In this document: piece by piece, positions 13,601 to 28,600 of the stretch
Numbering within the stretch: position 1 is the first letter of the stretch
Layout of the letters: each line of letters begins with the position of its first letter
Origin: Tomocerus qinae
Lineage: Eukaryota; Arthropoda; Collembola; Entomobryomorpha; Tomoceridae
Assembly: GCA_020055645.1 (NCBI GenBank)
Contig: CM034548.1
Location: forward strand, 24,788,201 to 24,852,200
Length of the DNA stretch: 64,000 bases
Direction of reading: 5' to 3'
Notes under the pieces: generated by a model
The model's database searches: none
Told to the model about the DNA's origin: nothing
The model's input: only the letters and a program-made list of their open reading frames with translations
Made by a program: the position numbers and the translations under genes

Positions 13601-16600
13601 ATCTGTTTTTGCACTGCATAACTCGTCAATATGATATTAGTCTACAATTGTACAGAATTGTATTGTATGTAGCGGAGAGGCATTATTACTGCCCTAAGTT
13701 ATATAATAACATAAAGGTGCAGTAATTCTTTGCAATAAGTACATTCTAGAGTATTATCCGAGAGCACATTTGGTATAAATTGGAAGGTAGGGTAGATATA
13801 ATCAGTAAAACGAAAGGTGTGTGTTATGCTACATATTTTTAGCTCTTTTCTGTTATACAGCATGACAGAGTAGGGAGGTAGGCACTACAAATACATTAAC
13901 TAAATCCAATGCTCCACACTACAGAGTGCATTCTGTAGATACTTATTAGTACACGTTTTATAGCTAATATTTTACCAGATTGTGAGTGAGTGGAATCTAT
14001 ATCCTCTGTTTTCCACTACCGGCTAAACTGCCGTGCCCCTACTCTACTCCGGACTAAGTACATACTATGATATGATGATGCGTCATTTTCCCTATTTTCT
14101 TTTTCAAACCCAGTCCGGTAGACTTTCCATACACGGAATTGCCATAATACATTATGTAGTATTATTGCTGTTACTACATAATATATATATACTATGTATA
14201 TCTATAGTGGCATACAAGTCTATGAAATAAGTCTGCAACTTTCCATCTGTTTTGACGTGGTTTCCTAAAAACCATAGTATCGGCTAATCAATACATAGTG
14301 CTAGCAGATATCAGAAGATATTACACAGCTTACCTGACTTTCCCTCTACTATGTATTTTTATTACCTCTGCAAATAGAGCAGAGTGAGTGAGTCCATGCC
14401 ATGTCACGTCAGATAGGGAAACTTCACCATGTAACTTATCTGTCTATCTATTTCCATCAATATAATAATATTATTTGCTTCCCCATCATTGCATAGTAGT
14501 AAGAGATAGTTCTGGGACTACCTTCACTTCTTAAATGTAGTAAACAGACCAAACCTCATGTAACATTACTCACAACCCTGACTTATTAGCCACTCACTCT
14601 CTATCATTTTTCACTTTACTACCAAAAGCATCCATCTGCAAAAAAGACCCACTCACATGGCATTACACAAGGACTATCTCATTCTGCCCGCTTATTATGT
14701 AACTACGTATTGTAGCCGATCTATATGCATAATATATGCACTCGCCTTCCCTCCGTACATTTCATGATTTAACCCGGATGAAAATTAAGCGAGGGTTGAG
14801 GTTGGCTTTGACTTGTCTTTCCTATATATACATTGTAGCCAATAGTATAGGCATCATGCAGCTAATGCGTTTCTACCAAGATCGATCAACTTTTTCTCTT
14901 CTTTGTTCTTATGTTACAGTTTTGCCTTTTTTACGCAGAAATAGTTAACTGAACATAAACAAAACGATAAATATAATAAACATTGGCAATAAAACCAATC
15001 ATTTTTTATTTTAATTCCACGTATTGAAGACAGAGTACTTTGAATACAATAAGAACATATACATACAAGCAGAGTACGATAAACATGTCAGAAATGTGAA
15101 ATAAGAGAAACCATGCAAAGTTGTTTTTCATTAGAGATATGGCAAAAAGTTTTATGCATATGGAAAATTGTTTGCAGTTAGTCATAAGTTGTAAGTGAAA
15201 GTAAGAGAAATGGGAGAAATGAAGACAGAATGTGTAGATTGAGAAGTAAAATGCAAAGTTGTAGGTACTTGTCTCCCCAGGTACAGGTGCTATTGATTCC
15301 ATACTGGGGACAATGTGCAATATTAGTACTCAATTCGAGCAAAAAGGTTTGTCCCTTATGGAAAATACAATTCAGGTGTGTGCCTATTTACTTTTCGGTC
15401 ATGTTGAGCGGATGCATTTTTTCTGGGTGTACTCGTAGATTGGTATCAGAGATTGAAATGTATGCAGACTAGATAAAAGAGTTTTTATCAAGCTACCTAA
15501 ATACAAGAATAATGGCAGTGGCAATCTGGCAATAATGGCTCGGCATTGAACTAAGTTGCCAGGTACGTGTCTACAGTTTCTGACTGTGGACATTTAATAT
15601 TTAAACTCCACTAACGAATGGGTAGCCACACAGTACATATGAATACCAATAGTGCTGGGCACATAGGTGCCCGTGCAGAAATGCACATCGCCTCCTCTTC
15701 TTGTGATAATGAGTGCATACCAATTTAATGGGTAGATACAATAGGTGGATAATTCGTAGAACGAAAAGCCTTTAAAGTGTGGCTATGCTACAATAACTGT
15801 CTATTAAAGTAGAATATTATTCTGCGTTGAGAATCAGAAAAGGCAATCGTCCGTTACAACCTGAGTTAGTTATTCAGTATTAATATCAATATATCTCTGT
15901 CTATCTAGCTTTAGTATATGGTGGATACTATGTTTATGTTTGTATATCTACTACTAGTTGTATTCATCACTGCAGATCAATTTACTTTGTGGAGTTCACT
16001 GTTGGTTGAGTAATGTGATGTTACGTAAGCTGAGTACAGTACAGTCTGTAGCACGGAAAGCCCTGGCATGCTATATGGCAAAGGTAATGTGAGTTTAGGT
16101 GGAAGTTTGAACGGAAACTGTCAGAGACCCTCCGCCCTCGACGGAAACACACGGACAACCGCACCCCTTTTTACTCTAGTCTCTCAGATATCTTTCCAAT
16201 TCTTCCTTGCTTCCGGTGTCTGTCCTACTCCTACTACTGCATACGCTCTTTTATTCTGCTTCATTCTGTCCTCCGTCCTGTCTCTCTCCAAACAACCAGC
16301 CAAACATCCACATTCACTTAAAATACACTATCCACTACACAACTACCCATATAACTAAGCATCCATCCATATATCTAACTCAACTAAATGTTATAGCTAA
16401 CTGTCACACAACAATCCACAACAGCAGACAAATTCAGAACATAGCTACTCTGTATATACAAACAAATAATAATAAACTTCGACGCTGCATGATACATAAC
16501 TTTTGTTTCCAGAATTACATGCATACTATATAAACACACACACATATGTAGTTAGAAACATAATTTCATCTAAGTGCTCCTGAATATATCTAACCAAAGT

Positions 16601-19600
16601 GCTAAACCCGACAGATACTCTATGCATAACTACTTCAACAATAATGCATTTCAATGTGACTCATCTATTGTAATAATCATTTTAATTAAAATTAGCACAG
16701 GAATGCTGCTCGTTGCACCCAGACCATAACCAAATACAGACAATTATTATGCATACCATTCACATGACCTGGCAATGTCAACAGAAATATATGCTACTGT
16801 ATTACAAAACTGTAAATACTGTAATTGTCTCAGCTATTATTTTGCACTACTAAATATCAACTGTTTTAATAATTTCTTTGCCATTACAACTTGCATGGGG
16901 TACTGCGCCACATTATGTAAAATATCGTGGCTGGTATTACTGTAGTACATGTTCAAAGCTTTATTCATTATATAATTGTGTAGTATAGCTATTACGGTTG
17001 CATCAAAAATATACCATTTCCATCTTCACATTACATCAATAGCTTCTGTCGAACAATTACGATTACGACTGTGTGTAGGTAGGTACCTATTAAGTATGAG
17101 ATTTTGGCTATTAGCATGAAAAAATACAATGTAATTCAATATTTGAATATAATTGGACTCACTCCCTCGGATTTATTCACCACATGAGTGGGTAGAGAAG
17201 CAAAACAAACGAAACTATAATTGCACATGGAAAAATTGTAAGTTGAGCCGTGGAGAGGGAGAGTGAATCTCCTCCACTTTCATCTTCTTCTGGCAGTCTG
17301 AAGGATTTTCTTGGTTTTCCAGCGGTTTACATAGGACAGGAGAAAACTATTCTTACTTTGATGCATGCGCTCTCAAATATTTTGTCATGAGAATGGTAAA
17401 TGTATAGACAGAAGCTTTCAATACACAATTGGAAATATGAGTGTTGTAGTTGTAGAGATATACATAAGTATGAAGTGATGCAGGCTGGTCGGTAAACGCC
17501 GTAGGTATGTCGTTATATACCATCAAGGATCAAGACCTCAACATTTTGTGTCTACCTCGCGATAATAACGTTTTAAATTTAGTATATTTAGTAGTAAATT
17601 TCGAGTCTTATTGTGATTTCACAGCGGAAAATGTTTTGTAGATGCGGAGTAGAAAGTTGGGTAAAAGTAATACAGGATTTTGTTTCAAGTTTAGTAGTTC
17701 CGTCTTGTGTATGTATGTGAAGAGAGAGGGGATAGGAGGTCATTAAGAAAGAGTCTCAGTCATAGGCTATGTGTATTAATCTAAGTAAACCGCGACGATG
17801 AGGATTCTCAGTTCTTGGTGGTTTCATTATTTTCATGATGATGAGCTAAGGAAAGAGTCAGAAGTCAGGCAGTTGCTACTATTAAGACTAGTTCTGCCGA
17901 AGTTTGTTACCTTCAACTTTCTTCAATCTCAAAGATGAAATAACCATTGCCGTTGTGTAGCAGAGAAGCTGTTGTACTAACAATAAGTAGATATTTACTG
18001 CCAAGCTCTGTGTATACATTTATCTAATATTATATAGATAGAATTCCATGTGGTTATATCTGTACGATAGGTACAAGTATTTTCGAGTTTTGCCCTATTG
18101 CGATTCTAGCGTACTTCAAAAAAGAAGAGTCTTCATGACTTTCATCTATTTTCACTCGAGTTCGTAGTTGAAGGGAGGATTGCATTGGACAACAGATTTA
18201 CTATTTACTATTCCATTACATCTTTATTTTTATTTTCCGTTGGACAAGCATTAGCAGCATAGCCCTAAGCTACACTTAAAAAAACATTGCATCCGAACCT
18301 GAAGCATCATTGTCTCTTAAATTTCCTATAGCTCATCCAAAGCACCGTATAGACATCTTAGAAAGAACGTCGTCTTATTTCTTTTTTATGTCAGCATCCG
18401 AGGAATGTACGTGTTTGTGATGTGGAGAGACGTTAGTGAGTTTGTCTATTATTGTGCAGAGGTTGTTCAGTTCAAACTTAATATCAAATCCTTGAACTTT
18501 TGATTCCCATGTTGATTGTTTGTTCAAGAATGCTATGACTCTTGTGACATAAATGTTGAAATTCTGCTGTGAACCAGCATTTCTCAAAATATCCCTATTT
18601 GTTTACTTGGGAAATTTCGTGATCAATCTCCATCTACTTACAAACAAATAATAATAATGCTTCTCGTTTTTCTAGTCATGTAAATCTCAGAGCTAACCGG
18701 AATATAAACTAGCACCACAACACCGTTAGTTTCTAATTCTGACGATAAGTCATACGATTTATAATAACCATTGTCAAGCTTTCACGTTTCGTAATGCAAC
18801 GACCAGACCACCAGCAAATTTCATACAGGGGGGCCTGCTCTTCCCTCAACGAATGATTTAAGCCTTTTGTTTATACGGTGAAAGGAGGCGGATTTACTCT
18901 GCGCTATACTTCTCCAAATATTATTATTATTCCGGCTACAATTTTCCTGTACACTACAGTAAATATCTCTTTGTCTCCTCTCTTCCTTTGCAATATACCC
19001 GTTTTGTCATTTTAACTTTGTTATTTCGCCATCCTAGACTCACCCCAACTCCTTTATGTTTCTTCCTTTAGTCCAACTTCCTACAAATTATAGCTATACT
19101 CACCCAAGAACACTTTCCAAAATTGTGAATTAATTAATTGTTCTCTTTTATTATAATTAAAGAATATCTGAAATAGGTAGCGGGTGACCATTATATACCT
19201 TATGTAATGTAATTGTAACGTGTAGGTGTCTATTGACGAATGGATTGTTTGAAATGCTACAAATGTGCAATAGTACCTACTTCGTTTGGGGTTTCGAGAG
19301 TGAGAGAGAACATATCCTCTAGTAATAGTTTCTGTCTTTCCGCATCGTCGACCCAACTAATTCCCTGTTGCGAAAGAACAAAAGAGAACTGTCAGGCTTA
19401 CATGGTTCATATGGCTGGCTACAGCAGAAACCACAGATAAGTTTGCTGTTCTGTTAAATCGGATTTAAACTAAGTGTAAACCAAAGTTGGATTAGCTACT
19501 TACCAACAACACTAAACCATAAACTAATTATTACCTATAATTCTAACGAGAAGTATTTCACTCATTTACTTTGCTTCCACATAATATACACTGTCCATTT

Positions 19601-22600
19601 ATTCTTTTGAAGTTGCCATGTATGTATCTAGTTTATCTATGTGCTAAATCTACCGCATACTCGCTTACTAAGCATTATTTTCAATAAACTCATTCTATAC
19701 ACCATCCACACAGATCCTAATATAGGACTAAGTGATCAAATATCAATTTAACCGTATCAATTACCACTTTCAGTGATTGTGTTACGTGGTCCAGTCAGTT
19801 TCTATGTGTTTATGTAACGTCTAGACGACAGATTTATTTATTTCTGTCCACCACAATCTTTTGTTGGACTAATGGTTTAGCAATAATAGACATTTGTGTG
19901 GGCAACACTTTTATTGCAATGTAACACCTTTTTTGTTAGGTAACTTTTAACTAATGAGGAAATGTGGTACTCTATCATAATGTCATGGGTTATGTACAAT
20001 ATTCAGCTAAATACAATAGTCTCACTACTACCCACCATCCATATCGTAATCCACCTGCACAAAAGTTTGGGCTTGATTGGGGCTGTTACGAAAGCAGTTA
20101 TAGATACCTATCAAATGACAATAAGCTAGCATGACCAATTAGAACGCCTATCCTTATCCTTTATTAAAGGTGAAAAAAACTTTTCCCCCAATAATAATAT
20201 AACTCCATATCCAGTAGAAAATATTAAGCAATATATCTATAGTTGCTCTGTAAATAGTAATTCCAAACGACATTATGCAAAAAATGAGTTCTGATTGAGA
20301 AAAATGTCTATAGGTAATAAAAAATTTCTCAAGGATTTGTGGAGAAGGAATTGCGGAACGTAAGAACGTTAACGAAAAAGGAAAGGAGCGATAGGTATTG
20401 TATAAATAGGTGACAAATAGAAAGGCAGTTTTATGATTAGTATTGACATTAGGTTTGTATGGGTAGTGTCCAGTTTGAGAATGTGTATGGGCTGGAAGGT
20501 AAATAATATGGTTGTTACTGGAATGTACATAGCAGTACAGTAATATGTTAAAAGTGCTGGAGAAATTATTATGATTATGGAGGTTGACGTGGTTTGAGGA
20601 CGTTTTCTTTGTAAACAGAAGTAGATATTATTTAGTTGGAAAAGGGCGTTTGAATGTTCCTCCTGTTTTATGCATGGAGAGTGTGAAGTAAATTGAACTA
20701 GTTACATTGTTAGATATCTCTTTCTGTATAAAATGGTGCATATTTTATAGAATAATAGTCTCGCACCTTTGAATGTGATCACATGCTAGAAACTGCTTTG
20801 GTCCTGCTTATTTACATAGTAGTATAATGATATCGGAGTACAGGACATGATACTACATAATAGTAAGGTTCTGAAGAAATATTATGGAGTTTAGTGTAAT
20901 TCTAAATTCATTATAAAGAAAGGCAATGGGGACATGACATAACATTACTAGTAATGGGAAGGTAGAAAATGCAAGTAAATATACAGCTTAAACTATAGTT
21001 TATATATAGAGTATAATTTGCAGACTTATGGACACACTCATAGACACCAGTGTACTAGAAATAGTTGTACACTCAAGACTGGTATATAGTGAAAGTAGTA
21101 TATGAAAAGGGAGAAAGTAGGAATGAGTGGTTTTGTTGATGGCTGTGTGACCTAGAGGTTATATCCAGAAGAAGCGTTTCCACAACAAATGGGTATATTG
21201 ACGATGGGGAGGTTTGTTGCTAAGGCAGTCGGATATTGTAGGACAGAGAACGAAGGAAACGGATCGATGAGTGAGTTTGAGCTCCTTCAACTTTCGCAGT
21301 CGCCGTCGTCCTCGATCTTCTCAAGCCAACTCTCTATGTTTCTCTGGAGGTACAGTCGCTATTGGTAGTCCTTGCCATAGGGGCTATAGTATAGATAAGG
21401 CATAGGAGGAAACCACCCGAACACCGGTTTCCATCCAGTTCACTCACTTCGGTCCGGATCACAGCAAGTAGAGCCACAGCAAACCCGAATATCCCTCCCT
21501 GCCTGTCTGCAGTCTTCTCACTGAATGTTATGTACAAATAAAGGACGCTTTCCTTTTCTTTCAATGACTTCCTACTGTCTCACTATTCTGCCTCACACTC
21601 ATCTCGCTGATTATTATATGACTCCTCTCTTCAGAAGAAGAGGACTCTCCAATTATTCACGCTCCTCAACTTCCTATTTCCAAGACCCAGTCGACCGTGA
21701 AAATATTTTTTGTCTCCAGATGCTCCAGGCCAAACAGTCTTTGACACACACTTCATTCTACCTTACCAAACATTTCTTTTTAATTCATTTAAAACCAACT
21801 CGTCTCCATTACGAATCTTAACTTTCTTTCTAATACCTACACAATCCAATACAATTATATTAACAGAGGGAGAGAGAGAGGGTTTTAATAACGTTGTAGC
21901 AATGTTAAAGCTATTCTATAAATGTACCTTAATCTGACATGGCAGAGAGGAGACAATTTTTAAAATGGGATTCCCACGAATAACTTATGTATACTCAGAC
22001 CTCTGTCATTGAATACTCTATATAGTAATTACTTTTAATGTGTGCCAAATTGTGACGTAGACACTGCCATGTGAACTTTGGAGATAAAACGAGAGACATG
22101 TGTAGATGGATGCATTTACAGCCATGTCACTCATCTAATCTTAAGTGAGTGATCATAAAGTGTTCGCCGGTTATAACTCTATTACTCTAATTTGAATGAA
22201 TGTCATGCTCCTGCAAAACAGATGGAGAAACCTTGTTTGGATTTATCCGCACTGTAACTCAACTTTCTACACTGGACTTCGACATCCTATGTAGACTCGT
22301 CTGTTTTATGGAATGCTTTACAGGCAACTTACACGATTTACACATTAGTGTGTCGACATTTAATAAATACTTAAACATTTTCAATATATACACAAATACA
22401 GCATTCCATGTTACCACTTTTACTCTGCCATTTACTATCTCTACTACAGCATCCTCATCTCTGTCCAATTTACACTCCAACTCTACACTAACATACACCA
22501 AAGGAGAAAGCATATTTTATTCATGCAGCATTTCTGCATGCATCTTTCGCTTACAATTAATCACGAGGAAATGCTCCTTCTACTATACAGACTAAATCCC

Positions 22601-25600
22601 AGTTGAAGAAACTTATCCTCCATTTATCTTTTCCAATGTACTCTACGTAAATAAAATACGCTAGCTACCTTACCTTCCTGCATCAATATAACATGTAAAG
22701 TACCATTTCGGGTATTTCTTTCACAGCAAGAAATTGAATTTATTTGCCCATTGATCTGGCTCTATACACATAAGTCCATAAAATAATATAATGTATTTGT
22801 GGCAATAATGGGGGCGTATTTACACTCCAACTCCGTACCTACTTAAATATTTTAACTTATCTAAAACGTTCATTCCTAAATACTCTGTATCATGCTACGT
22901 ACCTACTGCTATCTTAGCAATAATCTTCCGTATCTTTACACTAACAATTCTACCTAACAACTAGATAAATTCAACTTTCCTTTATTATCCTATAATTCCG
23001 AAAGAATGATGCATTTTTTCAAGTATTAAATGAGTTGTATTATAGAATTGGTTATAAATTGATGGCATATGTGAGAAATTGGTTAGTAAAAATGGGCCAA
23101 TTTATTGGATGATAGAGTCTGATTTTGTTGGAATTTACGTCAGAACAAATTTTGCGAATTTATTTGCAGTCCTTGTACAAGTATTAACACTCTCATCGTC
23201 CTTCTCTACTCCAATTTATTGGCATTGAAGAAGCACGAAAGTCTTCGTTTATCCTCTGGATTGGAAAATCCTAAAGTTGTGTAGTAGGAATATGATTATG
23301 AATGTAAATAGTAGTTACACACCTGCATGTTTTTCATATGGGAGTAGCATAGGAAAGGAAAGAAAATTGTTTACTCTGAAACTGTGATTATTTACTAAGG
23401 ATTCGCATCAAGGTATCAAATGAGAGATGTGTACCTGACGGAAAATCTCGTATCCTAGCTGTTTGATAATCACCCATTCCATCTGTATTAAATTAGTGGA
23501 GCAGAAGTTTCCAGGTACTAGAGTATAATCCAATCAAGCGAATTACGATCAAAGTGCTTTGATTGCACTTTGATAAGTTCAAAGTGCTTTGAATGTACTT
23601 TGATAAATTCAAAGTATCAGACTGTTTCAAAATTGGATTAATTTAATGATAAACAGACAAGAGAACCATATTTACACCTGAGGGACCAGGTAACTTTCCG
23701 GTTAGATCACTTTCATATTATATCAACACTGCTTGCAAAGTTTATCTACCACTTAGGTACTAACATGTATTTTGCTACCCACCGCAAAGGTTTCGAGGAC
23801 AATTATTTCAGCTTTTGGTGTCACTTACGCAATTAAGATTGCGAAGTGTCTACTTATTAGCACCATTGTGCAAATATTGTATAAAGAGAATTCTCACTGT
23901 GGTGTGAATGAGATCTACCATGAAATGTACACATAACTGCATCACTAAATCAAATTAACATGAAGGTTATATATTTAGACATTTGAAAATTTATGTTTAA
24001 AATGTAGTACCTTCATTTTTAATTTACTCGACCAAAAATGACTACTAATATTTGCATTTTGTGAAAATTTTGTAGACGCTGGATTAATTAATGAATGATT
24101 TTCAGCAGTAACTTACCTTAGTGTGCTCTATATAGGTGTCTTAGAATATAAACAAATGTCCATGCTCTACACTGGATTTAATGTGTATGATTACTACTAC
24201 TCTTAAGTATAGTAATGTGCATAAAATATTTATAGCCTAGCAAAAGAGAGTATAGTAGCACATTTTAATTGGCCCCGTATTACTGCCACTCCTCTAAAAG
24301 GATATGAATAACAAAAGAATGTGCCGAATTAAATTTCCATTGATAGTATAAGGAGAAGAATGGCAAGAGAAGAGTCCAATATTATAAGGAATGACAGTCC
24401 AAGTAACATTCTTTGTCAGTGTGGCCCCACGGACTGAGGACATGACAAGACAGAATACCGTTTTGTGAGTACTTAAATCAGTTGCCCCGGACGACTCTAT
24501 CATAACAAAAATGCTCATGAAATATTCGAAATAGTAGTCAACTCTGCTACTAGAATACACTCAAGACTAAGTTGCTAAAGTATTACGAAACGAGTAGAAA
24601 TGTCATCTTATCACGTTCAATCGAGTGAGTAGCTACGCTACGTTGAGTTTTCTGTCACTTCCAATCACTTAGTCTTGCTACACTCATACTCCCTCCCTAT
24701 AAATACTTTTGCTTACTCTGTATACGAACGAAGAAGTGATGCTCATTAATTGGCTCGCGAAAATAAAAGTTTTACACGAATCGAAAACTATTTAGCCCAA
24801 AAGCTTATACATAAATAGAGTGCTCAAGTAACAATACCATAGAGTTTATTGCACGGATATTTATGCACTTTCTGCACATAATTGCTTATTTTTGCAATGG
24901 ATTTAATTGATTTACAGATATTTTTTATCGTAACTCCTTGGCAGCGATTGTTATCCTATTTGTGCAAAGTTATTGCTTTTACAGTCACTCCACTTAGTCC
25001 AATATTCCCAATGCCATTATCCATTATGAACCGACCTTTGTCAATAACATACAAAAAACAGGAATACTACGTGTGTATGTACCCAAGAATAAAAGTACGA
25101 CGTACTTGTGTTAGGTAAAATTCAGTTTGACAAAGACAACTTCCGTTCCAGTGGGACAGTTTGGCAAAATAGAAGGGGAAAGTTGAAAAATTGCATTACG
25201 TTTATTGCAACTTGTATTTATTGACTGAGCAAATGTGTGTCATGTGAAAGCAAATAAAATATACAATGTCAACTAATTCACAGTGTTAATATAGTTCCTT
25301 GTTTGCAGTTAATTTTCAGGAATTTGTATTAGTGATGAAAATAACAGATTTAAACTAAAATTTGCCACTTTTACGCACTTCATAATATATAGTATATATA
25401 ATATATAAATCTGGATATTATATAATATATTGGCTCCAATATTTTCTTATCAAAATCTTAACGTCTGCAGTAGATAGCATGATATCGTTTTTAATGCATT
25501 TTTGTTCTTAAAAGTTATGCATACTACAGTGCATTAACTTTTCCAGAAATTTGTCCTTAATTTTGCCTAAAAAGTCGCCAAATGCTTTAGTCATAATGTG

Positions 25601-28600
25601 TTTGTGGGTTATTTTTGAGGATTTTTGCCAAATAGACAGGCATTCACTATGGCAGTAGTAGTAACTGGCCAATTATGGATAATGAGCACTCTTCCGACCT
25701 ATACCTTGATAATAATTATAGGGGAGACTGGGGATAGTGTACGAATGGGTATAGTGAACGAAGTTAAGAATTTTCATAGAATGCTTGACTTTTATGGTCG
25801 GAAAAAATTTCAAAATTTGAAGTATGTCTTTGAGGACATGTTAACAAAAAGTTGTTAAATTCGGGTCCATACTACATTTTCTAAAAATAAAATTAACTTT
25901 CCTGATGGGAAAATTACACAAAAGTAAACTTTTGGCACTTTACAAAATTTTGTACGCTGGCAGTTATAAGACCATGGAAGTGATACAAATTTTTTGACTT
26001 AGAGAATAAGCTTTCATAAACGATATCCGATGCTCATTGAGGCTATCATTTTGAAAGTTTTCTATAGAAAAATATTTTGGTCGAAAAAGTCATGGTGGGG
26101 ATAGTGTACGAAAAATCAAATGGGTATAGTGTACGAACATTTGGATGACCCCTTTTGGCTAATGATATTTATTTTTCAACCAGAAGTGATGTGTTAAACA
26201 TCACTGAGTGCCCCCTATTATTTACATTGGTTATATATACAAATATTTCTCGAATAACTCGGTAGTTGCTTATGAACCATCGAAATTGCCTATTAAAATA
26301 CCTCGTTTGATACATCTGGAAAAAATAATTATAGAAAATTAACAACTATTGCGACGATCATGCAATATTAAACATATCACCGTCAGCATCCGTGGCAGCA
26401 TCCTAAGAAATAAAACCGCTAGATATGGGAATAGAACATTAAAATAATAATATTCGTACACTATCCCCAAGGTATTCGTACACTATACCCAGTACTGGGT
26501 ATAGTGTACGAAATAAGTGACTTATATAAAAATATATTTTGTTGGTTTTGATAGTTATTCAACTTATATGTAAAATAGGGTAACCGTGCCTAGATATGTA
26601 GACATTACATTCAAATAATGAAATCAATTTATATCCCTCAACGTGATTTTATAGAGCCGTCTAAACGAAAAGTTCGTACACTATCCCCAGTCTCCCCTAC
26701 CATACAAGACTGCGATATCTAGAAACCGTCTGACTGATTCTGTTTAGCCAAAACTTCTTTTTGTAGCTTACCTGGTTTGTCAATTGATAACATAATTGGT
26801 ATCCTACTAACTCACGACCGGCAATTCCTTTAATAAAACGGATCGTCGCTATTCATGGAATTTTAGATTCCAAATCCCAGACAGCTTTTAATCTTTACCT
26901 TTGATATCCTATTTTTGCTTAAAGGACATAGCCAGATAAGAAGTAAAAATGCTGTCATTTGTGCTGGTGACCCTGCCTGGGTACAATATGCGTATAGTAT
27001 TATATAATAATATGACTATTGCTAATGCATGCAATACGCAACTAGCTAAAGCAGGGATATTATACAGAGTAAAACCATTTCCATTCCTCTTAGTTGGTTC
27101 ATAGCGAATAAAAGTCAGTCTACCATGGAACGAACATACTTTCCGTGTAAATGTGTAGAGGCAGCAGAGTATTTGGAGAGGGTGGAAAAGATGAACTGCA
27201 TAGGGAAACGTTCATCATAAAAAATGGAGTATACACCTAAATGTACGAATAGGATTCGATTACACATTTTGTAGCAAGAAGGAAGGTTACAATTACGAAT
27301 CAGCACTCAGCGTCAGCACCTGAGCAGGGGCATTATCTACAACAGCTACATAAATATTTTAGGGTTAACATTGTTGTCTTACCCCCTTTGAAGGGCCTAC
27401 AAAGGCTGAGCCCCACCTGCTGTGAATCAATATTAAACGCATTTATGCCATTTTCAAAAACTGAAATCAGCATTTCAAAATTGGCTTGAGACGCATCCGC
27501 GATTTCAGAGTATACTCTTAGCATAAAGCGAGATATATCGATGAATGTGGTGACCATATTTTCGCATGCTATCTCTAGCTATGAGGACAGGTTTTAGGTT
27601 CGGAACCGTGTAACCCCACTCCGGCAACGCAATCGAACCATAACAATTTTCTGGTTATGAGCACGAGCCGTCAGTCCTTTTTTGTAGTTATAATGTTAGG
27701 TACACTTAGATGTACAAAAGTTTCTGTTAATGAATACAATATAAACCTGATCTAAATGTATTCATTAATTTTTTTTATTATTTTTAAAGGAACTACTGCC
27801 AGTAACGTATATAAGTTGGTGTACCCTATGAACACAACGCAAGATACTTAACTGAATGAAATATCCTTTTAGACAATTTAGAAAATGGAAAACTCATGGG
27901 CATACATTAAAGGCAGTTTCCAATTTAAATGTGACTGAAATGTCAAAAACACCAATTTTCTCTCGTAGTGGAAAAGTAGATCATTTCAGCCCTCCAGGAG
28001 CTAGCAAACACATTTTCTTATTTACTCTGAGTTCAACCTACTAGTACGGATATGTCAACACAATAAGTTTTACATTCAGGGCTTTGTAAAGCAGTCTGCA
28101 AATAGCACATAATATTATATATATAACACAATTAAGCAAATAGTGTTATGCTGTTGAAGTTATCTTAAAAATATCCTGATTTTAAGCTCCTCTCAGTATG
28201 TTTACCTATATAGGTACATCCAATTACAATCTTACATAAGCCATAATTTTCTTATAGTGGTTTCAAGAGGAACTACGCAGCGCAAAGTTTGTTGGCATTG
28301 AAGTAGTGCGCAAATGATGGGTTGCTATTGTACCAGCTCAAAATTTGCATTGCTTTTTTAATTCTACTTAATGGTTTAGGGGAACTAAAATAGAATGACA
28401 TCAACACTAAGGACGTTAGAAATAAAACGAGTCATTTCATATCTAAATGTTCTTACTCTTTATTCGTTAATGTTTATTGTATATGTGCATGCACCGTGTT
28501 ACAAACGCATAAAGTTTTCAATTGGAGGTTTTAATATTCAATTGCTAAATAAATGAACTCGTTCTACATAAGTGTAGTTGCTGCAGGATAACATTTAAAT

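Noticed and set aside
22200-22595. 131-codon plus-strand frame and its 84-codon minus-strand overlap
   Set aside because: Both are open over the same DNA with no recognisable domain or flanking splice structure, so neither can be chosen as real.
27590-27680. Possible tRNA-like sequence (GGTTCGGAACC, GGTTATGAG...)
   Set aside because: No cloverleaf with acceptor stem, anticodon arm and TPsiC arm could be assembled.
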